64,000 bases of DNA, taken from NCBI RefSeq assembly GCF_022539505.1, contig NC_061514.1:324739090-324803089 (forward strand), read 5' to 3'. The notes under the pieces are model-generated. The model saw only the letters and a program-made list of their open reading frames with translations, was not told the DNA's origin and made no database searches. This document shows, piece after piece, positions 33,237-46,050 of the stretch (positions are counted from its first letter, which is position 1; every line of letters starts with the position of its first letter). Both the position numbers and the translations under genes were made by a program. The stretch comes from Lolium rigidum (Eukaryota > Streptophyta > Magnoliopsida > Poales > Poaceae).

Positions 33237-34540
33237 CTATCTCGATTTCCTTTCTCCCTCCATGTTGCCCCACCAAAACTTCCGCAGCACATTAATATGA
33301 AGACAGAGTCCCCTCGGCAGCTTAAAACATGCAATGGAAAACGTTGGAATGGCTTGTGGTACTGATTTAATCAACACATCCTTCCCTCCCGCCGAAAGGA
33401 GCCACTCAAGCCATCCTTGAATTCTCTTCCACACCCTGTCCTTCAGTATTTGAAGGCATCACCTCTAGACCTGCCTACATCAGATGGCATGCCTAGGTAT
33501 TTTTCGCTCAACTTCTCCGAGTGAGCATCAAGAATTTCTTTCAGTCCCTCTTTTATGATAGCTGGACATTTCTTACTAAAAAAATATAGAATACTTGTCG
33601 CGGTTGATCTACTGGTCAGTGCCCTGCAGTATGGACACTTCTTGTACCTTACTCGCACCAGCAAAAGGAGATGGCTGACGGCCGGAGCCGTTGGAACCAC
33701 CTTTAATCCATGAATCTCATATGAAAAACTGTGTTTTAAGAGGCACGAAAGGCCCTCTGCTGCCAACAAGAACAAGTACGGGGATACTAGGTCATGTTGG
33801 TGAACCCCTCAAGAGGGTGTAAACTCCTCCAACTTCCCTCCATTAAATAATACATGGAAGGAAACTATAGTTACCAACCGCATAACCATCTACACCCAAA
33901 TTCCGTGGAGGCATAGCTTGAGCATAATGGCCTCTACGTACCCCCACTCTAGATGATCGTATGCTTTCCTCATATCAAGTTTAAGAGCACAAAAATGATT
34001 CTTCTTTGCTCGGTTCCGCTTCATAAAATGAAGGCATTCATAAGCAGCTATGATGTTGTCAATGATCAATCTTCCAGGCACAAACGCGGGCTGCTCCTCC
34101 GAGATAATTTCCGACCGGCAAACTTTGAGTATGTTCGCCATGACTTTCGACGCAATCTTATAATCGGATTGCTAACTCCCTGTTAGCCGGGAACTAAGTT
34201 ATAGCCCGATCAACTCGATGACCGTTAGATTGCATTGTGATTTGTGCATACGAGAATTACACATGGACGTGTAATTGCACACGCATGTGCAATTGTTTAT
34301 TCTTTTCCCTAGTTGCACGTGAATTACACATGAAACCAGGTTGATCGGGAATTAAGCTAATTCCTAGTCGACCGGGAATTAGCCACGTCCATCTTATAAA
34401 TCACGTTGCATGGGCTTATTGGCCTGAACTGGCCCAGATCCTCGGGGCTGGCCACCTCTGGAATCAGCACAATAAACGTCTTGTCGATCTCTCTCATATC
34501 ATCCCCTCCCTTGAGCACTCACATTACTGCCAAGGTAACC
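33237..34540 (-). pseudogene. Reverse transcriptase of LINE, broken
   Basis: RT copies LINE RNA at the nicked target. The catalytic FADD box should follow AVSHLL near 33675-33650. There the sequence shows a one-base loss, and both aspartates are replaced (the best frame gives FAGA), so catalysis is lost. The frame is further interrupted by a MITE at 34164-34390 between the motifs FRPIS and KVMANILK. The YLGMPSDVGRS motif is intact. Confidence 0.75.
34164..34390. mobile_element. MULE-type MITE, 227 bp, inserted in LINE RT
   Basis: ATCTTATAA flanks it at 34155-34163 and 34391-34399, a 9-bp duplication typical of Mutator-like elements. The ends are an imperfect inverted repeat: GGATTGCTAACTCCC at the left, GGACGTGGCTAATTCCC when the right end is reversed. 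Taking out the element and one duplication joins the LINE RT frame, which confirms the boundaries. It has no coding capacity. Confidence 0.75.
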
Positions 34541-34560
34541 TCCTCCCCACGGTATTTGAT

Positions 34561-34615
34561 TATTAATAGTAAAAGGTGGTACATACTTACACTAACTGGG
34601 CTAGGATGGGCCGTT
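34561..34615 (+). repeat. Segment shared with 27717-27762
   Basis: GGTGGTACATACTTACACTA with GGGCTAGGATGGGCC resembles GGTGGTACACAGTTACACTA with AGGCTAGGCTGGGCC near 27725. It is a short dispersed repeat of unknown type. Confidence 0.5.
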
Positions 34616-34686
34616 TTGCAGTCTGTAATGAAATGCCTACTGTAGCCCGTTTTGAGACAAACCTGACGTTCTCACTCTGATAGCAC

Positions 34687-34844
34687 TAGGGGCGGAGACA
34701 GGCCCCAGGCTAACCTGGCCATGGCCTGGGGCGTGGCTGCATTTTCCTTTGTTGACTGTAGAAACAGTAATGTACTGTAGCGTACTGTAGCTACAGTGCT
34801 CTGAAGGTGGCCTGGGGCGTCTGCTCGTCCAGGCTACGCTAGTG
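34687..34844. mobile_element. hAT-type MITE, 158 bp
   Basis: GATAGCAC (34679-34686 and 34845-34852) is a perfect 8-bp duplication, the length made by hAT transposases. The left end TAGGGGCGGAGACAGG is like many grass hAT MITEs; the right end is degenerate (CCAGGCTACGCTAGTG). It has inner self-complementary GGCCTGGGGCG blocks. Confidence 0.65.
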
Positions 34845-34852
34845 GATAGCAC

Positions 34853-37500
34853 CATCGGTTTGCATTGGCTTGCTCTGGCTTGATTTGTTTCATCGATAAA
34901 CGCAAGAATGGAAGCAAGGAATAGAAGCCATGTTGGGTTGTTAAGTCTTCCATTTCGAAAAGGAGGCATTAGCTTGGTATCATTCAATCAATTAACAGAG
35001 AACATGAGGTGCATGAAAGCCACCCGGCCCAGAACAAGAGACAAAAGGCCGTGTCGGCATGGAAACCACGGACTGACCATCCTAGCTGCAGGTGCCAAAC
35101 CCGCCGTGGCCCAAAGGCCAGCCAGCCTCACGCTTCATTGCTGGTGACGAGGAACACGGCCGGCAAGGACAAGACGCGCCACCTGTGATGCGGGCACCCG
35201 GCACCGCGTTCATTCCAGAGCTCCCAGAAGACAAAGCATGTCCATGCCAGAGAGGCGGTCGGACAGCTAGGTTCTACGATTTCACTATTTCAGTGGTCTA
35301 ATGCACTACCGCGGTTGTAAAAAAACAAAAGTTCTTTTGTTCAAAAAAAAAAAAGGTCAGAGAGTAAAAAAGTAAAGCTGGATACGATATGATTTTTTTC
35401 GAAATGGAAGTATATGATATGATGCTTCTGCCGTGTCCTGACAGGGAAGAGTTCTCAGACATATGCATGTTACAATGATGCCACATTGCCACCTCGACGA
35501 AACTATCACGATGATGACGCATGCAATTACCCGCTGTTGTTGAAATTCGAACGCCGGGAAATATACATGGTGCTACCGAAAAAGAAAAAAAAGTTGCATC
35601 AGGAGACACAAGAATTTATTCTCCAACTTATTGGTGGCCAAAATGACTTTTGCTTTGAATGAAGTAGAAAAGTCCATGGAAAAACTGCATGACCACAATT
35701 TTTAAAAAAAAACTATAACTAGTGGTGTAGCCAATTTTGAGAGATGACCATTTGTTTCGCCTTGTAGGTAAGTCTGGTTTTATTCCTGAGTTTCACCTGA
35801 TACTCAAAAAGTTGGTCAAATTTGAACTATGGCTAACATCGATTTGGTCAAACAATCGGCAAAAATCTGTTTAAGGTGTGACCTAGAAGCGTCATATGCG
35901 GTATGCTCAAGACAATTTAAGAAAATTCAAAGCCCTACTATGAATACCCATGCCCGCTGTTTTGCCCCAAAACCGCAGGAGATTCAAAAAAATGGAAAAA
36001 TTATGCATGGAGTGTTTTTATGTTACCTATTTCCCAGGAAAAATACTAGACTTGAAATATGCTAATTTGAAAGAAAAAACATTCACAAAAAATTGCTATT
36101 ATGTATGAGTCAAATTTACTTTCTACCTAAATGACCATGCCGAAGGAAAAATCCATGCCATAGTTCATTATAATTTACCCAAACTTGAGTTCCCAACTTT
36201 TTATAACAATAATTTAATTTTTCATTTTATTAGCACAAAAATGACTTTTTTTGGTGAACGGAGTATGCACCAAAAATATTTTTTAAAAGGTATAACCACT
36301 GGAATAGAAAGTTCCAAGAGATGACCATTTGCTTCGTCATGTATCTCAAATTTGACCTACTTTCTTTAAAATTAGCAGAATGTCGTTTAAATTGAGGGAT
36401 GTAGGTAGAAAGCTTGGAATTCCTAAAAGCCGAAAAATGTCTATCAAATGCGGTATTGTTTGAGATAAAATTGGAATGGTGCCATTTTTCACCATATTCT
36501 TGTAGTTGATTAACAAAAACCATGTTTGGCCATTTTTTTTCCTTAGAAATCAGGAGTGGTTTTTTCGCGACAAACAATTTAAACCCTTTTGGCACCATTT
36601 TTGGTAATGCCAAGGTACACAATTGTACCATATATGGGCACAATATCGTAAATTATGCCATGTTTATGGCCGTGAACATGATAATTTAGCTTGAAATTTC
36701 AAGTATGTTTATAGATGACAGTTGGTTATGTGAAGATCTTTTTACTAAAAATTCTCAAAATTCATGTTTATTATTTTTCTTCAAAACTATTACACATAAA
36801 AGGACATAAGGCGCTAGTTTTTATATTTTTGTAATTTTTTTAGTTTCTTCTATTGGTTTCAAATGTGGCCAAAATATTTGTCAAGTATTTTTTTGGGGAG
36901 ACACTTGGCAAACTAGGCCTTTGGTTTCAATTGTTTGTCAAGTATTTTTTGCGGAGATACTTGGCAAACTAGGCCTTTGGTTTCAAAATACTACTATTCC
37001 CAAAATTCATGTTTATTATTTTTCTTCTATTGGTTTCAAATAAAAAAAACTGGGAGAGTAGTAGTACACCGAATTAATAAACTTCACACGCATGCATGCG
37101 TATATCCGCACAATCAGCGAGCTAGCTAGCAGCACTGCGGATGTGCAACCCGACTGGCGTACGAGTGACCATGCATTGCCACCAAATCGGAAGCATGCAG
37201 TTAATTTAAAGTTCCATGTATGCTTTTATGTGTGCGATACTTTTGCGCTTTTGCTGCTCGATCGAAGCATCGCTACTACAGTACATACAACGACTCGTAC
37301 TACGAGTTTCTTAGTCACCTGGTTCCGCGACATAGTTGTTGATCCGGTGCTCAAAGTTCCATCGGTACATGTTTCTCACTTCGACTTTGTCAACATCTAC
37401 AGTGCTACTCCAGTACAATATAGAGACAACTTTTTCTTGCATGCATGTGCATTTTTATGTCATCATGGGATCGCTGGCCATGGGGACTGAACACGTAAAT
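34853..37500. other. AT-rich intergenic stretch, no gene seen
   Basis: No protein or RNA gene is recognised. AGATGACCATTTG followed by a TTCG-containing tail occurs at 35742 and 36316, hinting at an old duplicated element. A homopolymer run of A is near 35345. A 57-bp tandem duplication is listed separately. Confidence 0.4.
36881..36990 (+). repeat. 57-bp tandem duplication
   Basis: TTGTCAAGTATTTTTT followed by ACTTGGCAAACTAGGCCTTT occurs twice in a row (about 36879 and 36936) with a few mismatches. Confidence 0.8.
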
Positions 37501-39060
37501 CACCATGGCAGTAAAACACATTGAGCAAGTTTTGCAAATCAATGAAAAATGGTCAGGTAGCGTAAAGAGTTGCTACAAACCAAGTATCTCATATACCACT
37601 ACCAGAGTTTGCCCACTTAAGGAGTTACAAATAGTTATTTGCCGAGACTGTCTGGCTCCCGGCAAAGGGAAGAGAGAGGGAGAGCCCTTCGATGGACTTC
37701 CATAGAATGATCGAACTTTTCGCTCTGAACCAATCATCATCTGTCACGCGGATTGTCAGTTGCTCTCTTTACCTTTTAAACACTTGGCAAAGTCGTTTTC
37801 CCTTTTTTTCCCCATTCGTTTCCTTATTTTTGGCACAACCTATAACTACTTGGCGCGCGGATAAATTTTCTAGTAAAACAGTTGGAAAATCTATTCGGAA
37901 TATGTCATGGCCAAATACACCTCTGCACACAAGTACTAGGCATATTTTGATGAACTAATCCCTAGAAAAACATCCCCCGGTTCAAAAACATGCCCAGATA
38001 CATTCATTTCTAGGCAATTATTTTGAACCGGAGAGATTATTAACTTTGACCAACTCCGTAGAAGAAATGCGTTCATATTGCCATGTAATACTCTCGAGAA
38101 AAATATGGCCAATTTTTTTTTTACCTGGACTAATGCGGGCTTACGCCAGCCTGAACACTTCATAACCGATAGGAGAAAAACAACAGGACAGTTGGTATTA
38201 TATGTTGTACATGACAGCTCATATTGTCATGAACTACTCTCTAGGAAAAACATTATAGATGAACAATTGGTATATTATATGTCATGGCCAAATACACCTC
38301 TGCTCACAATTTGGAAATTATTTCATGAACTATGTCACGTAGGTCAGGATGAGCTCTCTTTTTCTTCGAAAAGAAGATTTCTTTAGCAATAGTATGCAGT
38401 CTAATTATTGATAAAGCAGGAGACGTGATGTGAAAAGATCAAAAGAAAATCATGTCAGAGTTTATGATATACTATTAGCAAGTACTCCAAAATGCGTCAA
38501 AGGAGTTCTGAGAAAGGCTATTGTATGCATATGGCTAGAACATGGCACGATGGTAGGGATCAATCAACCTTCCCACGTCGTTATATGGGCCACCATCGAT
38601 CACACTTTTTATGCTCCTAGCAAGTACTAAAGGTTCATGTTGCTGCGGATGCTGTCTTATGCTGCTCGGCGTTTTCAAAACTCCCTAAGAGCGAGTCCAG
38701 CAGACTAGCCAAATTGGATCCTATGTATCTTGAGATAGCTAGCCATCTAGATTGATTGATTTTGTCCGCCTATCTTCATCTTTAGCATACTAGCCAAATT
38801 CTATTACTACTTATATCTGCTCTTTTGTAGTTCCTATATCTCATAATAATAATAAAATATCATGAGATGGCGGTAGTATATTAGTAGAGTGTGCCTATTT
38901 GTCAGTCGACTGAGAACTAACTTCGTTCTCAATCAGATGATGTCATTAAATTTTAGTTCCAATCCATAACTAGCACGGATCATAATGCAAATCAAATGAT
39001 GTAGAACTTAACTGAGCACAAATTAGTTCTCAGCTAGCTCAGAACTAGCAAATTCCATGT
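37501..39060. mobile_element. Cluster of MITE-like fragments
   Basis: At 37650-37670 TTTGCCGAGACTGTCTGGC with CCGGCAAAG resembles CACTA subterminal text. 37976-38036 has GGTTCAAAA and, inverted, TTTTGAACCGG, like a decayed Stowaway MITE. ATGTCATGGCCAAATACACC appears at 37903 and again at 38279. Family assignment is tentative; no gene seen. Confidence 0.4.
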
Positions 39061-42000
39061 TAGTAATGTTCCGTAAATATATATGCATGTACGATTATAA
39101 CGAGTATAAATCTACCACACAACAAGCCGACAAGGAAGTCACACCAGCATAGCCCGGGCAGCTGCCTAGGCATGCCGAGTTGTTGCTCCGCCATTTGGAA
39201 TCATCAAGTACCTGAGAACGAGGAGGAAGGATGGCCGAGGCGGCACTTGGCTTGGGTCTCCTTCATCTCTATCCGCTTCTGCTTCCTGAAATACTTGTAT
39301 GATGAACATGCCGAAGAGACTCCTATCTGTCGGCGCGGTGCTCTAGATTATTCTAGAAGATGGCACAAGGCTATCGCAGGACAGTATATACAAAGGGCTA
39401 TTTGGATGGCTTCAATGTGTGATATAGAGTTTCTGCCCGATGCCTTTTTTTTTGCGTTGGATCCACTATTATGGGCATGGAAGCCCATTGGCCCCAAGAT
39501 AGTGCATCTATTGAGATGCTCCAAAAGAGAAGCAAGCATGTGACACTGGATTGTAAGTTGATGAGTCCCCGGCAAGTATGATTTGTGATGATGGTTCTTC
39601 TCTGCGAGTTTTGGCAGGCTTGCAATCTTGATGAGGCTGAAAAGGAGGTGGCGATATCGGAAGGTGGTCAGACCTGAGACGTTTACGAGAGACGACTGCA
39701 TGAACGTATGGGACCATGCATCTGCACTGCACTGCACTGCTTCCTCCTCCTAATGATGATGTTGCGGTAGTGGTAGAGATTTCGGACGAGGAGTGTGATG
39801 GATGCTGCTGGACACTGTAGCAGTGTAGTACTATAATTTTGTTGTGATGAAACAGATTCATCTACATTGTCCGAGTGTTATATATGCATCTAAATTGTCC
39901 GAGTGTCATTCACATATGTACGTAGACTGTTCCATCCAAGTTATATGATGTGTGATTGTGCTCGTGGACCTTGGACGTCTTGTTCCATTATTTTATTAGG
40001 GATAGTGGAACCCGCAACTCTCGATTTGTTTTCCTAGGAAAAAATATCGAAAATGGCAGTGCCCGAAATGCCTGGCATGCCCGTGCTACGCTGGCCGCCT
40101 CCCATGTACTATAACGAGGCAGCGAGGATTAAACGAAGAACTTGTTTGGGCAAATCGCTGACCAATGGAGATGCTCGTAGGTGTTGTCCAGGCTGCAATG
40201 GAGAGTTAACTCCACCACACACCAAATGTAAGTTTTGAGGGTTAATTCTTGGGTGAGAGCCTGACAATTTCTATTTCTTGTTCCAATTTAGTGTTAACAT
40301 CTGCGGGTTCATCCATACGCGCAACGACCCATGGAAGTTTTCATGAAAATCTCCTCGGTGGGCCTGGCAACTTTGTTTTTTTCTTTTTGGAAAATTCGGA
40401 AGTTGCCATCTAGCTATCGGTTGCTTCAATAGAATTGTACCATTAACAAAGAATCACTTAGCAAAGAGACAATGAAATGGGTGCAAAACATATTGTTATT
40501 GTGACTCGGAGAAGACAAATGAACACCTTTCTCTCTCATGTCCTTTTACAAAAATTGTTTTGTGCCCTATATTCTTTACCTACAATATTTCCCTACCCAC
40601 CAATATCAAAAACATTTAAGGAATTCGTTGAATGGGGCCGATAAAAAAATTAAAGATAGAATATGCATTGGAGTTTCTCCTTTATTTTGGTCGATATGGA
40701 AATGTATGAAGAACAATGGTTTTAACGAAACTGAGTTCACAAGTTTTTGTACATTATCCGTATGGCTACGTACTGGATCCAGCTATGAACTTTCCTGCTC
40801 CCGGTGGATCAACTGGAGCATATGCATAATGGGTGGAATCGGCTGCTGACATTCACACATGATATATATATATAATCGGGATGTGTGCCCGCATACTAGT
40901 AGATTAACAGATATCTTGTTGCTATATGCTGTTTTTGTTTAGATTATTAATTTTCTATCAACCTTATATGATCCAAAATGTAATAAATTGATACATAAAA
41001 CTCTATAATACAAAAAAAAAACATGGTTGTGCGCATCTTTTCAATGCAGAGGCCGGTAATCACCCCTGTTTCGAAAAAAAAGCCATCGAGTGCGGAATCC
41101 CCAGCTTAGTTTGCATCGCGCCGGGAACAAATATATCTCTCACGTTCGTCGCTGGATATATTTTTCCGCCATTTTCTCTTACTCTGTCTACCCGGAGAGC
41201 TGTGGAGATTCCAACCGAGGATTCGATGCAGCTGGGAAACAAAAATGAGCTGCCACCAGAAAGAGAGGAGAGGCTGCACGGAAGGGAAGGGCCATGCGTG
41301 CATGCATGCCATGGCCAGCAAGTGCGCCGTGCAGCCTAATCATGGACCCTAAAGCTGCGGGTACATGTTTCCACTTGGCTGTGTGCGTACAGTATTGGAC
41401 CTGTTTACCCTGCCCGTGCGCCCGGCCTTCCCCTTCCCGGCAAAGGCATCCTGCGACCTCCGGTCTTTTCGTCCACCGGAAAGGCTACCAATTTGCTGTT
41501 CATCCCTGCATCTTCATGGTGCATTAACCCGGCCGGTCGTCATGGCATGGATGCGTGGCCCATCTGATCGAGCAATTTGCAAACGTGCATGCATGCAGCG
41601 CGCGCGCGGTCTCTGGAGCTGGCCAAATGGAGAACCACCGATGGATCATGGATGGATGCATCATGATATATCGACCGACCCCAGAAAGCTACCCTCCCTG
41701 ATGAAAAGGCACTCGATCATGCAGACATCTGGTCAGTACTATAGCAAAGTGAAAAAAAGGTTGATCCATCCATCTATCTCTCAATCATCCTACATATTGA
41801 AAACGTACGTGCCTATATACTGCTCGGTGTAAGCAGATAGATTACTTTTCGCACATAATTCGTTTCTGAATCCGTTTTAGAGAGAGAAAATCTTGTTTGA
41901 AAAAATCTTTCAAATAGGGATATCCGGTTCTAAACTTGACACAAGATAGGGTATACGATAGTGTATGCTAAATAACACATGGTTATCCGTATCCTGAAAT

Positions 42001-43539
42001 CATTTAGGACTATCTGGTGGGTTTTATGCAAATAATATGACTTTCATCCGAAACATCGAAGGTAATAGAGCATATATATTTAGTAGTTAGAACCGGTCCA
42101 ACTGACTAGCCAAAGGAAATATGTATTAGATTTCTAATGTAAAATGCAAAGGTTACAAGGGGAAGCCCCGGTACTAAATTCGTAGGACTGATGTGGCTCT
42201 GCCACTGTTGACAAGTTTGTCTGTTAAATAATAACTCATTACATAGTTACTCTATCAATTATGTAGTCCAAGCTTGCTAGGATATATACTGAGCTTTTTA
42301 AGCATGCGTTGATATTATTCTAGCCTTTGTGTTTGTGTCCTTCTATCAACTATTTTTTTACTCTACTCTGAATTAGTGGTCTCGTATATCTATATTCGAA
42401 TGCACAACCGATCATTATCCCATCCACTCCGAATATGTCTAAAAAATTTGGTATTGGATATGATAACGGTAACATCTGATCTGATGTGATTACAACCCAA
42501 ATCTCTAGGTTAGGGCACACCCGGGCTATGCCGTGAAAATGTGTGTGCAACATACATACATGGTCAATTATATGTCTATTAAGAAATAAAGATTAAAAAA
42601 CACATCTCTTTTAAACATCTTATAATTCAAAATGGACTGATATATGTACGGTTGTAGAATCGGGATCCCATTTGTCTCGCAAAAAATATTGATTTGGAAA
42701 CAAAACCGTCCCGCAAATCCTGCCGCTTTCATTCCTATTTGTGCCATTGCCTAATGCAGTAATGCGTCAAGGTAAGTTGAAAGAATCAATGTCATTTCAA
42801 ACATTGGTGTACATGCTGATTATTCGTTCGTATATAATCAAGGAGATTGAGCTGTCGGGATAAAAGATAGGCGCACGAGGACCACCCACGGCCTTTTTTG
42901 ACATTTGCGTGCAAAGGCAGCTACGTATACATAGCTAGGGTAGTACGGGTGTTGGGTTCGGGCGGTGCAGAACTTTGGTCGTGGACGCGCAGATCCTTGT
43001 GTCGGCCGCTCCGCTCCGCTAGGGTTTGTGTCATCTATCTACTGTCGTGTGCATGCATTTTTGCCCGGCCCCGGCCAACCTACATCGCCACCTTTTTAGA
43101 CAGTGTACGTACATGCGTGCAGTTAATGAGATGCATTGTTAGTCAATTATGTATGCTTTACTCTGTCAACAGCAATCCTATGGTGAAAGATGGACCCGGC
43201 CATCTCCTGCCCGGGCGTCTTCTCATTTTTTTTCTTTGGTCTTGCTAGTTTTTAGTGTCAAGATTTGCATCATCAAATTTTATATTGTGATTTGTGAACT
43301 TCAGTTGCAACTTTTTTTTTTAAACGTTGGGTTCTGATTTAAAAATAAATAGTTGCAAGTGACGTTCCAACTAGCTAGAAAAATGCCACCAAACTGTTAT
43401 ACTTGCTTCGTGATTTGTGTTAATCGTGAGTTGCAACATGCGTTGCAATGGAAATTCGATGACATCGTAAGTTAGAAGTAAGAACCGGTCACACATTTCT
43501 TTGAAGCTACGTTCCTGCTATTAGGTCATCCCCAACCTA
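39061..43539. other. Intergenic stretch, no gene supported
   Basis: A 123-codon plus-strand frame (39172-39543) has no domain I recognise and an odd Trp- and Phe-rich composition, so I leave it uncalled. Runs of (TGCACTGCAC) near 39720 and CATGCATG near 41300 and 41590 are simple repeats. Confidence 0.4.
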
Positions 43540-43590
43540 CCCCCCCCCCCCACACACACACACACACACACACACATACATACATACATA
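43540..43590 (+). repeat. Compound microsatellite C(n)-(CA)n-(CATA)n
   Basis: About 12 C, then about 13 CA, then three to four CATA units in direct succession. Replication slippage makes such loci variable in length. Confidence 0.95.
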
Positions 43591-44289
43591 TTTTGTCTGT
43601 TGTGGTCCGCGGAGGCCAAAAGCGAGGCCCAACAACCGTGGACACAACGCGCATCCTCGCATATCCGCGCTAGATTGTGTTGGTCCTGCTCGATAGCGAC
43701 TAGGGAGTCGAGGAGACGTGGGTCCACGCGGTCTTCTTAAATGAAGACCCGTCTTTCTTGAGGGATCCCACTCCTAGACCCCACTCCCGAACCTTCGCAC
43801 CGACCGAAATCCTAGCTCTCACTCCCAAGAGCTCGAGGCCATAGTGAAGGGCATGGCTGGTTTCGTCCTTGCCGCAATGACCATGAGGCTGGTGGGTCTC
43901 ACTCCACCGGCGGCGGTGGCAATGGCGGCCATCACTTCTTCCATGTGCCCGCGTAGAGGCCATAACGTCAGCCTTCCGATCCATACCGCACTCGGAGTAG
44001 TGCATGTATGTGGAGGTCGAGACCACCCACCATTTTGCGGAGACCGGCGTTCCTCTGCCCTAACAAGACATGCACCTTCCACATGGGTGGCACCTCAATC
44101 AGGCGCGGGTGTCGGTGCCTGCCATTCCCGCGTGTGGGCCTGCTCGCCGCCCGGAGATCCTACAGTAGCGGGCCTACCTGCCACGGGATCTACGGCAACA
44201 CCCAGCCTACGTTGTGGACTCACCGCTCTGGGCTCGGTGGTTCGAGGTCAAGCACGAGAAGCGGCAATGGGGCATCAAGGCACACCTTG

Positions 44290-44520
44290 CGCTAGTAGGA
44301 AAAAAGGCTACTAGTCGCAAGTCATTTTCGGTTACCAGTAGGCCCGCCACTGGTACCTCGCCAGTGATAAGGGCCTATTATTCATGTGTGTACCTGGCAC
44401 AAGACTAGTATACCTCGCCGGTGATAAGCGCCTATTATTCACGTGCGTACCCAGCACGACACTAGTATGGCAGGTACTAGTCGTGTGCGTGCCCGGCTCG
44501 CTGTCAATAATGCATTAGTC
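44290..44520 (+). mobile_element. Fragment of CACTA-like element with 58-bp tandem unit
   Basis: GCTAGTAGGAAAAAAGGCTA resembles the degraded CACTAGTAGAAAA ends of grass CACTA elements. Inside, ACCTCGCCAGTGATAAG... and ACCTCGCCGGTGATAAG... (about 44355 and 44411) are two tandem units ending ACTAGTAT. The other end is not found. Confidence 0.4.
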
Positions 44521-44833
44521 GCGTGTGCTTGTTCGGTGAGCTTTTTTAGCAACTTTTTAAAAAAAGGTTACGACCATTGCCCAGTCGTTCACCTAATTTT
44601 ACACAAAACACCCAACAAACGAATAGAAAGTGATAGCTCGAACTTTAGCACTATTTTACTAAGGTTTTTAAGTATACTATTACTCATATTGTCATTCATT
44701 TTATGCTCCAGCTAGATACACCTATGCCTATTTTGCATACTTACGAGTCTTTGTTCATTTTCATATGAACTTCACATATTTAGTAGTTTTAGTAAGAATT
44801 TATTATGTTTCCCTTGTCTTTGACATGTATTCA

Positions 44834-45560
44834 GGTGTTGTAGATCATGGAAAATGGGAGCAAAACGAACCAAGAGGGAACAAGATGGGAGAATTACAGG
44901 CACCAGGCTTAGACATATAAGGTGTAGGAAAAGTGATATTTTTTCAGCATCTTATATTTAAGTTCTAAAGCCATCGTGTTGTAGTCCTCATCCATACGAG
45001 TTCAAAGAGCTGAAGAACACCTCAATCGGAGTCCGGATGAAGAAATTGCAAGCAAAATACAAAAGCATCTACAAGTTGAACGACCATCGGCACGGGCAAA
45101 CCTGCCCGTACCGTCCGCCCGTACCGGGCTCTGTTCGTCAAACGGAAAAATATTTATGAAGACCCGATGGGCATACTAGGTGTCAGGCTCCATCGGTTCG
45201 TGAAACCGACCTCCAGCGCCTATATAAAGAGGGGAGGAGGCAAGGAGTGGCATCACCACTTCATCCACGCCCTAAGGGGCGGAGCCCTGCTGCTCTGTCG
45301 CGTCGTCGCCGCCATTTCCGTAGTCACCACCTCCATCACCATCTACATCAACACACAGAAGAGGGGGAGGTGGTTAGGATCTTGAAGGAAAACGCATCGA
45401 TCTCCATCAACAACACCATCATCAACGGCTTCACTGCGATCCCCTTTGTCTACTTGGTTGTGATCCGAACTCTATTAGGATTTACACTTGTATGCAATTG
45501 TACCTTCATATTCATATGAGAGTGCATTTTCTATCCACATGGGTAGCTACGCATGCATTC
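44834..45560 (+). repeat. LTR-like promoter segment of an unassigned LTR retrotransposon
   Basis: The text resembles a gypsy LTR U3-R-U5 stretch: CATCGGCACGGGCAAACCTG, a TATA box (TATATAAAGAGGGG, 45221-45234), a CCATCAACAACACCATCATC stretch and ACTCTATTAGGATT. I cannot set exact ends and see no primer site, so it may be a solo LTR or a truncated one. Confidence 0.45.
45221..45230 (+). promoter_or_regulatory. TATA box in LTR-like segment
   Basis: TATATAAAGA precedes a GGGGAGGAGG stretch; good match to plant LTR TATA boxes. Confidence 0.5.
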
Positions 45561-46050
45561 GTTGCCCTTAGATCTGCCTGAAGATTCGTACATATTCAAT
45601 TCCCCTTTGATCGTATCCCACGCATGACACAGTAACCCGAGTAGCTAATGACGGGATTAAGAAAAGATCGACTGCTCCCACAGAAGGCAAAAATGATAAT
45701 GCCTCCGCCGCCGCCTACTCCCCTGCTATCCAAGAATCGAGAGCTGTTGGCGACATGCGCGGTGAGAGCACATGCTCGGAGTTGCGGAGGGAGGTGAAGG
45801 TGGAGACGAATTGCTCGGAGTTGCAGAGGTCGCCCCAAACCTCGGGCCCTATCTCCACCTCGTTAGCTGGATTCGGCTAGCAGGGGAGCGTTTCCCCGAT
45901 TCATGTCTCTACATCGGTAGAAAATCCGTCGGGAACGACGGTGGCCTGTCGGAACGGGTCGTAGTCGTAGAGGAGGACTAGCGTCAACGAATCCGTCAGG
46001 ATCCAGGGGCGGAGGTAGGAGACGACCATCGTCTTCTACCCCCTGCTCGG
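45561..46050. other. GC-rich target sequence left of element F
   Basis: About 490 bp with mixed GC-rich text, continuing at 60924-61420 once F is removed. Neither strand shows a protein I recognise. GTTGCGGAGGG and GTTGCAGAGG in repeated GCTCGGAGTTG context (45775, 45812) are a small internal duplication. Confidence 0.4.

Larger units (their letters stand above)
31619..34550 (-). mobile_element. LINE retrotransposon, 5'-truncated and dead
   Basis: Minus-strand pieces occur in the order of plant L1-type ORF2: RT start (KTFIVLIPEV, 34540-34400), RT palm (EEQPAFVPGRLIIDNI; LKLDMRKAYDHLEWGYVE; PYLFLLAAEGLS; EKLSEKYLGMPSDVGRS), thumb (GGKDVLIKSVPQAIP), zf-RVT and a C-terminal RNase H. A run of eight T at 31624-31631 is the A-tail of the minus-strand element. 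GGTATTTGAT occurs at both sides (31609-31618 and 34551-34560), a likely 10-bp target duplication. The endonuclease and ORF1 are missing, consistent with 5' truncation. Frames shift repeatedly. Confidence 0.8.

Noticed and set aside
39172..39543. 123-codon plus-strand frame
   Set aside because: No recognisable domain, no supporting introns or promoter, and antisense frames of similar length overlap it.
43540..43590. CRISPR-like or satellite array
   Set aside because: It is a plain compound dinucleotide/tetranucleotide microsatellite.
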